This document shows positions 22,989 through 34,900 of a stretch of DNA of 46,318 bases, piece after piece; within the stretch, counting starts at the first letter, position 1, and each line of letters opens with the position of its first letter. The stretch is taken from IMG/VR virus record IMGVR_UViG_3300025120_000109, positions 1-46,318 of that record; one strand, given 5' to 3'. The DNA comes from a virus. The notes beneath the pieces were generated by a model, which was given only the letters and a program-made list of their open reading frames with translations, was not told where the DNA came from and searched no databases. The position numbers and the translations under genes were made by a program.

Positions 22989-22996
22989 TATTTATT
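22989..22996 (-). promoter_or_regulatory. possible late promoter AATAAATA
   Basis: AATAAATA on the minus strand at the end of the giant gene, 6 nt before the ATG at 22982. It fits NATAAATA but overlaps the giant gene's stop codon (TGA). Confidence 0.45.
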
Positions 22997-25900
22997 CAGG
23001 TGAGTTTGTCGGTTCGTCCGCAATGAATTTAGACTGTGCAGTGATCGAGCCTTGTAAACCTTTACCATCAGCAGGATTACCATCTGCCGCTGTTGTCCAT
23101 ACCTGTCCTCTCTTGTGTAATATTTTAATCTGCATGGAAATAGGCGGTACACTGGTTAATGTGACTACATTGCTTCCGTCCACAGAATAGTTGATAGTTG
23201 ATCCATCCTCGCTAGTGAGCAACAATCGTTGGCCACCAATGAATATGTCTAACTCAGTAGCAGAGGATGGGGTTTGTGATATTGTGAACGACGCAGTGCT
23301 TCCGTCACTTATAAAAGTGTTGGTGTACACGGTGTCCACATAAGGGATGGTTTGAGTACCAGACACATCTACCACTTCAGTGCCTGATCCATGCCCCTTA
23401 ATTCCTGTACCAAGTGTGCCACGTTGTAGTTGTCCCAACGTGTTTCCTGTCTTGGTAAAATATTCAATTCTTTCTTTGTCTATAAACACCACTCCTGGTA
23501 TTATAGTGCTGATAGTTGATCCATCTAATCCTATTATTGACTGAGGGTCAGCAAGTTTCGTTCCATCTGCCACAGTTATAGTAGTGGCGTCTGTGGCCAG
23601 TGTTAGTGTTAATTCAGTCGTGTGTGTCTTACTAATTCTCTTATAGAAAGTTCTGTTCATCATATCTTTAAAAATTCTGTACCCAACAGCGTTTGCTATT
23701 GTTGGCGACGCAAAGTATAAGATATCAAGCCTGTCTGATGACGTCATTGTTTTTCCAATCACTGTAATTGTGTTTCCTCCAGTAAGTGTAAAGTCATTAT
23801 TTTGAATTAGACTTTCTCCATTTAGCCAGACGTACATGTAAGTTGAGTTTGTTGGTGTAAAGTAAGTTTTATATACTCCGTCTGGTCTTCCTTCTAAAAC
23901 TTCTCTTCTTAAACTCATACCAACAGCATTGTTGAAAGTAGTTACTGCCATCTTGTCATTGACATTCAATGTGTATCCATCTGCCGCAATTTGAGTCAAG
24001 TTTAAGACCAATCTGTTACTAGCGTCAATACTGAAATGATGATCTACAAAAGTGGTTATACTAACCATCTGGTCTGATCTGGGCACACTCCCTGAAGTGA
24101 AATTTATGTTTTGACTTCCAGTGTCAACTGTGTAGTCTGTTGTTAATGTTTTCAGCCCTCCATTGACATGCACTTCCACTTGACTAGCAGAACTTATAGT
24201 TTTTGCAGGGTCCACTGTTGAATCATCTGATAGTCCCGTTGCAACACCATATGTGTATGTGCTTCCGTCACCTTTGTAATAAGTGGTATCTGGCGCTCTC
24301 AACATTTTTCCATCCACTTCGATAAGTGTCAAACCTGTCAGTGGTCTGATGGTTCCCGGTGGGTGTGTCAACACGTGTGTAGTAGAACCGTCAAAGGTTA
24401 TCTCCTCGTTCCTCATTCTCATATGATTTCTGCCTGAGGCATTACTTGGACTCTTCATGAATCCTGCTATTTGAATAAATGCTCCACTTGCCGGTGCTGA
24501 ATTGAAATCTATAATAAGAGTGTTACCCAAACTTGTTGTTGAACCGTCACCGAATTCTGGTGATGTTGAACTTGAATTGAAAGCGGTTGTAGGCACGCCG
24601 TTGACCGTCACATACAATTCTGCAAGTGTTGAATCTAAATTAAAATCTTCCCTTGATGAAGTAGTATACACCGTGGTTGACCCATCTCCAGTGAACTGAT
24701 CTAATGCTTTGAACTGTCTACCCGATATGGCAAATGTTTTTGTTGCAATAACAGTACCACTGCCTGGTGCTGAACCAAAAGTTATTGTTTTTGCTCCCAC
24801 ATCCACTGTATAGTCTGTTGTTAATTTTTTAATTACACCATTTACAGAAACTGTAACTGAACCCACAGTTCCTGGATGTTCTGCAAGTGAGAACGTTGTT
24901 GTTGTCGCATCACCTGTGTAAATCTTTTCTGTAATAAAAGGTGCTCCTGAAGTAGGAGAAGTGTAAACTTTTATATCAACTGTGTCAAATATCTGACCAG
25001 GCACAGTCTCTTCTGGTGCATGACTTGTTGTGGAAGATATGAACTCATCACCATCCACGTTTATATCACTTGGTGCTGATCCAAGTGCAGAACCATAAAG
25101 TCCATCTTTCGTAAACAGTCCGCCTTTTACGATAGAGTCAAGTGTCCTGTCGTCTGTAGGTGTCAACACACCGTCATCATCTGCAGGTATAAATTCTATC
25201 AAAGCATTTTCGTTAGGCGAAGTGCTAAGAGTGAATGTTCTTGTGCTACCATCACCTGAGAATGTATCAGAAAGTTTTCTACGTGTGCTGTCATCTTCCG
25301 TGCTGTACACATGGAATACTTCCCCTACTTGCGGTGCAGTGTCAAATGTGTACGATTTTGTAGAACCATCTGCCAAGAAAGGTACTGTTCTTGATAGACC
25401 GTAATTGTCCCATGGATAGTCGTACCATGGTGAATTGTCCCACCCTTGACTTTGACTAAACAGCAATCCTGTGACCATAGTACCACCATAGTCAACACCT
25501 GACATAACCTGTGACAATTCATTGCCCGGCATGCCTGATGCTGGTGTATAGAAACCTAATATCCTGTCTGCGGCTGTAAGTCCTGACTCATCACCAAAAT
25601 ATTTGTAAACACTGTTTACATTGTCGTCAAAATCTGTTGTCGAAGTAAATTCATTTGTAACTTTATAAAGTTGATTTTTATATCTTAACAATGCGCCGTA
25701 CTTGTATATTGTGCTGGCCGTCCAGTTAACCACTTTAGATGTGCTTGATATCCTATCAAATTTTATGGTTGTAAGGAAATCTCTCACAAGATCGTTGTCT
25801 AGATTGACATATGCTTTGGCAACATCTGTTGGCGTTGAACCGTCTGCAAGTCCCCCTGTAATTGAGATAGTAGGTGTTGTGGAATATCCAAAGCCTACTC

Positions 25901-28900
25901 CTGTTACTGTAATAGATGTGACTGCTCCACTTTGTATTGTTGCAGTAGCAGTAGCCGATGTACTGTCATCACCGGTGATGGTAACTGTCGGTACCCTTAC
26001 ATATCCAGATCCACCATGTGTTACTGTTATTGATTTGACATGTTTTCTATGATAGTCGTACCATAATTGCCATGGATATTGTTTAAGTTTATCAATGTCG
26101 TACTGCGGATTTAATCTTCTTATCTTGGACACAGAAGCATCGTAGAAAGGCGGATTGTCAAAATCTGTGATCACACTGTCGTGTTGTTCTGGAGCGTTGT
26201 AGCCCAGTTTGTACTCACGTAGTTTTGTATGAAAAGGTTTCACTTCGTTAATGTAACTTTCAATCCAGCTATCAGTGCCTGTTGTATAAGTCTTTCTTTG
26301 GTCAAATTGTCTAACTTTGTTTACGGCGTTTATAAAACTTGTTTTAAACATCCAGTCAACATAAATTTGTTCCGCTAGTACTTTCCTTAAACCTGTAAAG
26401 AATAGAGTGTTGTATTCAACTTTTAGGTCTCCTATGAATAAGTCATCACGCAGTGCCGTTAATATATTTCTTGTTTCTGTAACTGGCTCTTGGTCAAAAG
26501 TATTATCGTCAAAGTTATCACCTGAAGCAAAACCAGTAGCGTCCTGAGAATAATCATATAATTTTGTGCTTAATCTTACTGTGCCATTTTCCGTTCCAAC
26601 ATTTGTCCATCCTGTTGCAGTTTTCATGAACAGTTTCCAACCACCGGTGTCTGCATTGGTAACTTTTACGTGTTTTCCTAATGCAAGATCTAATGTGTCA
26701 AGTTCGTACTCGAAGGTTACTTGTTTATCAATAGGTGTGTTTTCGTCGTGTAACATTTCATGGATGGCAGGATCAGTGCCGTACCAGTCAGTGTAACTCC
26801 AGTAATTGGAAGTGTTATAAGTTTGAATTCTTGTCCTATTCCATAATGTGCCATCCCATTGGTATATTGCCCAATAGTTGTTTGCTGTTTCATCTGCTTT
26901 GACCAAATAGTTTAGTGTTCCTGATATATCTGCAGTGTTTATGTAAGTTAACTCTGCGTATGTGTCTACCTGTCCGTCCCACAATCCACTTACAGTGTTT
27001 GGTTCTGGTTCCTTGGAATCTAAATTACCTAATCGTATCTGACCAACTAGTTGATTCTTTTTAAGAATAGTGTTGGCGTAGTCTACTAACTCTTTAAGTG
27101 CAGAATATCTGTCAACATACCAACTCTGTCGAGGTCTTATACTATTTCCATATTTTTCATTTAAAGGCAAATCTATGTCCGGAACAGAATCACCGGTTAT
27201 GTTTTTGCCCACTAGTGAATCCCACCAACGTGATTCTATCTGATGTCCTGGTCTGTAATCCGGGTCACTTTCACGTGCTAATTTCCACACCGTGTGTGAA
27301 TCTCCATCAAAATTATTAGTTCTTATGTCTATGTTGAGCACGATAGCACTATTGATCAAATCGTTTACTCCATTTAGTATCAGTTTATCTGTGTCAGTAA
27401 TAGAATAATATTTGAGACCAGATTTGCTTGGGTTTGCAATAATACTTGAAACAAATGCCGTTGTGTTTTTTCTTTGTACAACTGTATTGGTCGGGATAGA
27501 TGCTCTATTTTTTACCCAGAAGAAATAATAATTTACAAAAGTGTCTAATACAGAACTATACCTTTGTATTTGTGTGTAATTATCAGAAGCCTCACCTGTG
27601 ACTTGAGCCGACACACCTTCTTGTGTGCCTGAAAAGTTATTCCATTCCGTTGGCGTGAATCTTGATTCCGTCCATTCATATATGTTGATGTTGGAACCTG
27701 GGAAAGTTTTACCCCAGTTGTTTACTTTGTATTCTTGGCTATCTTGTTCGTACCATAACCATTTCACAGCTGAAAGGTCCCACCATGTTTCACCTATATG
27801 ATTTTCTGCCCAAGGTGTCGCGGTGTTGGCTTTATCTCCTGTATTGTATACAGCTGGATCCCATGGAGATTTAATGTTTATTTCTCTGTCAGCGATTCCT
27901 AGTATTCTTCCTTTAACCGGATCGTATAGATCATAGTAATCCCTGATTTGTTTCGAGCCGTTGTTGAAATCAAATACTTGTCCTAATTTACTAATATCTA
28001 CAAATGCTTTTTCTGTTGCAATATTTTTCCATGCATACACATCTTCTTCTGTCAAGTCTAAACAATACACAGATCCATCATTACTTAAACCTGAATTGCC
28101 CTCATCCTTAGGTGCACCTACAAATACGTTGTTGTCAATCATGCATACTCCCCTGCCGTAATCGTCGTGTGGTGAAACAGTAGGCGACACTAATCTATCA
28201 TCTATGACATATTTCGTGTTGTACAATGTGGCAGTGTACACGGCACCCGAACTTGCATTGGTATCTACAATAGTAGTGTCCTGTAAGTCGAATGTTGTTT
28301 CCCCAGATTCAAATTTCATTTCTCTAGGATTTGCGGCTTTTTCCGCACCTATAATTAATCTTGTTGCAGACTGATTGACCGACAATGACGACCCAAACTT
28401 GGCTCCGGAAAGCGTATCAGGTTCACTGATTGTTTGATCTAGTGTGTATGTATTTGTAGAACCATCTCTGTTCCATTTGTAGACATAAACAACACCCGTG
28501 TCAGGAGTATCTGTTCCGTCAACTCCCGGAGCACCTACGAACAATTTAGTTCCATCTTTGCTCATTGTGATAGACTCTCCAAATGACGTGTTCAAAGTTG
28601 AACCATCACCGGAAGTACCTGTGAGTGTTTGTGCTAATGTAAATGAGTTCTGTGTGCTGTCATCGTTGCTTTGCCCTACCCTTACAAAAATTTCTACTTT
28701 TCCTGCCTGACCCGGGGCCAATGAACTTACTGCAAGAATATCACCATTGTCATTGGCGTCTAGTCTGTGTCCAAATCTGTGACCTTGTCCTGCAGAAGGA
28801 GCCTCTAGTGTGTAGTCAAGTGTCCAAGTGTCGTAAGTACTTCCGTCAGCACCTATTCCCCATGTGTACATGTATACTCTTCCGTTGTCGTTTGCGTGTC

Positions 28901-31900
28901 CAGGAGCAGACACAAAAAGATATTTGGTTGCTGTGTCTCTGACTGAAAGCAAACCCGGTTCACTTATCTTGTGTGCCCAACCAAAATTTAGATTTTCATT
29001 AGATGACGATCCATCAGTTGGCGGGTTGACTGTTCCTAGTGCACCATATTTGAATGTCGAAGAATCCCAAACAAAAGTTTTGATCAATCCAGCATCAAGT
29101 TGTCTTGTGCTTCCGTCAAGTCCTAACGTGTTTGTATACGGAGCACCTGCAACCACCAAGTTTTCATCCGTACTCATTGACAGAGACTCACCTAATCTAC
29201 TTGTATTATCGTTGTTGTCAGTCATTGTCACAGTCGATTGCACAGAATATTGTGTACCTGCGGAATGATTTGATCTGAATAAGAAATGTAATTCCCCTTG
29301 ACCTTTTCCTGGTGCTGATATTACAGCGGATCTTCCGTCGTTCCTTGCAACTATTTTGTATCCAAAGTCTTGGTCAGATAAACTTGCGTTTGGTGAAAAC
29401 GTTCTAAATTCTGTGTATGGATCTTGCTTCTCATATACTCGCCATAATCCTGTAGTGTCGGCGTCTGTAAAAATTTTATCTCCAGGTACACTTAATGAGT
29501 CATTTTTATCTAGATAGACATGATAGTCTAGTCTGTCATTTACATTGTCCATGGATGCAACACGCACAGATACAAACTTGTATACGTTGCCATAACTGTC
29601 TGCAGTCGAACCGTCAAGTAGGGTTGGTATAAAGTTTACATTGTCCTCGTAGTCGACTATAACTGTTTTATGGTTGGGTGTGCTTGTTACCTGGAACACC
29701 CTGTTAAGTGTTGTAGCCTCGCTGTTTGAAATCGCAAAGTAGTCGGCAGGAGTAGTGTTGTTTCCGGCAGAAAGTCCATGTGACCCTGTGAACTCTATTA
29801 GTAATTTTGTTGCATTTTCAGAAGTTGATAACGTTGCAATTTTTATTCCAGCACTTGTTAGTCTGTAAACGTCCCAATCCTTGTCTTGTTTATTAGCTAT
29901 CCATACAAGATCATTTTTATCTATAGAATTAATATCTAGATTTAGAAGATCATCTATATCGAAACCGGTGTGTTGCACCTGTCCCAACTGAGGATATCCA
30001 GCAGTCTTAAAGACCTGTGTGTTATCTCTGTCTACACCTTCTTTGGTATAATCTAACAATGCAAATGTTGTACTAGCTGTGTATTCCACAGGTTTTCTAT
30101 AAAAGTCTTCTTTGTTGACTGCCAGTGACCTCGAATATGTTTTAGTGTCTGTTGCGTTGTCTAGAAGTTCGATACTTTGTGGATCGGCATTTACTTCGCT
30201 ATCACTTAAAGTGATTTGAATATTTTCTCGTGCATCTGTGTTTCCAAAAGTACCAGTCCGGATCATCCATTCTGGATATAAATCTAATGTGATGTCCGAA
30301 TTTTCGTATTTTGCTTTAAGGATTTTATCTATTGCATTCTGTGTCCCTTTTTCTCTAATGTATCCTTGATAAAATTTGTATTGCGAAACATCGTTGACAA
30401 AAAGATTTTCTAGATAATCTCTAGATTGGTATCCAATTAATTTTTGTGCTAGTTTCTGTTGTGACTCATCAAAATTACTTGATTCTAAATTATAAAAATC
30501 ATTGAACTGTGATATCTTGTAATCAAAGTTTGGAATTAATTGTGGTGCCGGTTTATCTCTTTTCAGTGTCCAGTACGTGTTTTCGAACTTGTCCATAGAA
30601 TTATGATTGGATTTAGCAACATAAAATTTGCCTTGATATTCGATTGAATCACCTATTCTGTAATCACTGTTTGCTGTCCAGTAAGTAACCTGTGCGGCAT
30701 CAAACACAAAGCCGGGTGCGTAGTAATCGCCATTCCACCCTGCTGTTTTCCATCCTACAAGTTTTAACCTTGCCTGCCTAAAGCCTGTGAACGGTTCATA
30801 AATTATATCTGAAAACACAGTTGAATTATCAAAAATTAACATATGTTCTTTTTGAACCGTGTTCAATGATATGTTAAACAATCCAACATCTTGAGATTTG
30901 ATGTCAAGATCAAAAGTTTTTCCTGTACGTTTTGTGCTTACTTCTCTGATATCTATCTTTCTTCCGCCTGCATCTAATAAAGAATAATCACCTGCTAGGT
31001 TTCTTAATTTGCCAACCACACTGTTGTTTGTGTCTAATTCAAACCCATCTGCCGCCGGTGAGACTGTTATAGCCGAACCAGGTGCCCATTTTTGTGTGGT
31101 CCAGAACAAGAATTCTCTTACAGCGTTGGACCAATTAAGAGTCTCTCTAATTTCATTAGAATATTTGTTAAATTTAAATCCTAGTGATTCTAAGTAGTTT
31201 CCATAACCAAATAAGAAATCAGCAACATCCTGTATTGTAGTGAACACATATCCATAAGGTATTGTCTGCACTGTTTCTTGGAAATTAGAGTGCTGTTCTA
31301 CAGAAACAGATCCTGCGACTGATATTTTTTTTGAATTACTTGACTTGGCTGGATATGTGAAACGGAAGAACGGTTTTGATGTAGAATAACCTAATACCTT
31401 GTATCCACCAACATCAGTGACTGTTGATCCGTCTGTTGATGTCGTTGTGTCTGTATTCTTTTCAATGAGCACTCCTGAATATTCAAAACTTTCAACCGGA
31501 TTAGAAGTTCTAAACAATATTTTGTAGTTTTCGTCTGGAATAAATTTAGATCCTGATGTAGATCCTGGTGAAACAGAATCTGTCAATACCTTTATATTAC
31601 CTTTGTCTGTGAATCCTCCTAACTTGTATGCAAGTTGCACATTGAGATTTTTCATCTTATCATAGTAAAAAGTTATAGGGTCGAGGTTGTTTGCTATGAG
31701 GCTATTGATGATGAAAACTTGATAACCTGCTGTGATGTATCTCGTTGTCACTCCTGTGTTGTTATCTATAGAAGTTTCGAGATGGTACTTTGAAGTTTTA
31801 AATCTTAGTCTAATTCCTGTATCACTGTAAATTTGATTTCCTGCTGTGTTTGTAGTCAATCGAGATAGGTCAAAGAAAGTAGAGAAGAATTTTGCAGGTT

Positions 31901-34900
31901 TTGTTGTTGCTAAAGTTTTCATCACAGTAAATGGGTACGAACTTGATCTTCTCCATGACGTTTCTGCTGGACCATGATCACCAAATTTCCAGTGCAATGT
32001 TCTACCGGGCACGTTAAAGTCTTGTATCAATCCTGCCGCTATTGGATCTAATAAATTTCCTGAGGCATCAACAGGAATATAATTTGCTATGTTTGGTTTT
32101 CCATATCTTCCTGGTTCCGATGCTATTGCATTCCATAGTACACTGTTTCCTGCTGTGTAGGGTGCCGCACCATATGTGGTATCCCAGTCTGATGGTTTTT
32201 CTGAATGTCCTAATATTTCCCATGGTCTTAGATGTGGACTATCGGTGTCATAGAAATATTGGTATATACCTCTCCAATATCCTGGAAGTGTTGTGCCAGT
32301 AATTCTATCAGTTGATTTGCAATAATTGTATGTGAAAGGAGAACCTTCAACAAAGGTCGTGTTATTAATGTATTGTACATTGTTTCTTCCTGCCCATGAA
32401 TAAAAATCTCCGCCCATCACGTCATTAATTTCAGATAGTGAATACTCTGTTGTTGAAAAAGCACCGGGCCTTACATCTGATAAATCTAGCAACGTTGAAT
32501 CGTATGCTGTCTTACAGTTGTTATAAATTCTTTTTTCTAATTCAAGTATCAAGGCATCACGTTCATCACCATAAGACTTTATAATTGATCCATCATGTTT
32601 CCTTAAAACTGTTTGACTTGTTATGTAAGTGTTATCAGTAAATGTTTCAGGCTTAAATTTTGGATACATTCCTAATTTTGTTGGTGATGGTGGCATGTAA
32701 CTACCAGTGGTATCGCTATAATCTTTTATTTTAATAATGTCACCTGCTGTGAGAGTTGCACTAATTGTTACACTGTCGTCTGCTGTACTGAATGTGTATT
32801 CAGAATCATGAACTAATTGCACATCGTTTTTGTAAACATAAACCGCTCTGTTGCCTAAAGTTGTAAGATTGTGCTGTGAATCCAAAGCATATTCTGTCTG
32901 TGATGCACCTTGCACTGTGTAGGTCCTTAAAGATACGTTTTCTCCCCAACCCACCATGTCTTCATAATAGAATGGAAAAGAACTGTTCCTACCCTGGTTT
33001 ATTCCAATTATTATTTCGTCAACCCTATCGGCGGCGTTTCCTTCATATGCTGTACCAGTAGCATACGTTAAGAAAGCGTTATACCATTTCTCGTACTCTT
33101 GGTTAACATAGTCTATGGCTCTGATGGCGTTTGCATCTTGATCCACAAGGTTGAATATTGCAGGAGCAAGAGGTGCCTCATGCTGATGTATTGTTCCGCC
33201 TTTGAGCTTGGCATCTGGTTTGTCTCGTAAATTTGTTACGCCAGGTATTGCCCCTGTTAATTCTGAATCTTTATCAAGTATATCTGTTGAGTGCTTTAGT
33301 ATTTGTCCATAGGTGAAAGTTCCGACTGTTTCGTTTAGACTGTTTGTAGAAAGGTTTTCAGGTATTTCATAAATGCCTTTGTCTGCCAATTTATCCGCGG
33401 TACTGTATCCGGCAAGTCTTACTTGGTCGTTGACTTTCAATTCGTTTACAAATCTAACGTATTTGTTTGCTGTTCCGTCTACCAAAGTGTAGTCTGTTGT
33501 CAGCGTTTTTCTTATGCCGTTTACTGAAGCTGATACTTCAAGGTCCGATGATGATGATGAGTTGGCATAAAAATCAATCGGGAATAATCTTTTTTCTGTG
33601 TCGTCGACTATGAAGGTTCTAATAACACGCTGTTTGCTTTCGTTTGTACGTTTAACCCAAGCACTCTTACTGTTGTGAGAAGTACTGCTTGTAGTGTAGT
33701 GAAGGTGTCCCTCGGCAAGATTTTTAGTGGTTGTTACCCCGTCATCTTGATATGTGAATGTGCCTGACGTATGATCAGACTCGAACACCATGTCTCCCAC
33801 ATTGTTGATAGTGTTGTATTTTACTTTAATTCCTAATACCGTGTCTGTTGTTGCATTGTCAGAGGTAGCGTAAGCAAAAACTTTGGCTCCCACAAAAGAG
33901 GAGTTTGGATATGCTGTCGCGTCATCAAACAATGTGTGATTGTTGTCATACATGTTGAACAACGGTTGTTGATTCAATTTAGTCTTCTGCTGTGTTGTTT
34001 GCCATCTTGTTGTAGAGCTGTTGTAGTAGTATGATTTTCCTTTGTTACTTGTTCCTTGTTTTACAAAAACAGTTTCTTTGTCTCCCGCTGTACCATTTAA
34101 TGCTTCTGAAAGCGTAAGTGATAATACAGAGGAATCGCCGGCATCTACAAAGTTGACCACATAAATTTTGTTTCTCACCAGTGGGTCGGTGTCTGCTGAG
34201 AATATTACCCTCATTCCATCTGTGATCGGCACACCATCAACAATGTATCCAAATGTCCCTGACACATTACTAAATGCGTCCGTCTGTGTTGTATCGTATA
34301 AATCTACAGGAGTCTTTGCTGTTGTACCTGAATTGTAAAGTGCTAGGCCTGAATCAAATTCAATAATGGGTCTTTTTGCCCTATCTGTCTCATCTAAAAC
34401 TGTGGCGGTGCCGTTTACTGCTGAACTTTTTTCTATGACCGATCTATGAAACCACCTGTTGTATCTCGACCATGCGTTTTGATCTAGTGAACTTCTTTTA
34501 ATTGTTATGTAATCCTTGTCTACCGGTACACCAGAGTCTGAATAGCTCTCGGGTGTTGCTAGTGTTGATACATCCGTAATCCTTATCGCCTCGCCAACAC
34601 CTTCGATGTAGTATTCCTTATTTTGATAAGCTGACGAAACTCTTGTATTAGAAAATTTAATCTTCATGCCATTAGATAAATCAAGTGTTCTAAGTTTGTA
34701 GTTTTTTACTCCCACTATGTCATCTTCAACATTTATTTGTGTGCCTGCATCAACTGTCTGCACGTGGAGTACACCATACATGGCATCATGATTGCCACAC
34801 TGGTAGTATAAAGTGTTAGGTGCGTTTGTTGGCACGACAAAAGTAACAGTGCCTTCGTCTGCTCCATTGTTGGTTACACCAGAAGTATAAAGTGTTGAAC

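Noticed and set aside
23080-25400. Possible CRISPR or recent tandem DNA repeats
   Set aside because: The repetition is in the protein only; DNA copies differ in codons and spacing, with no constant repeat and spacer lengths.
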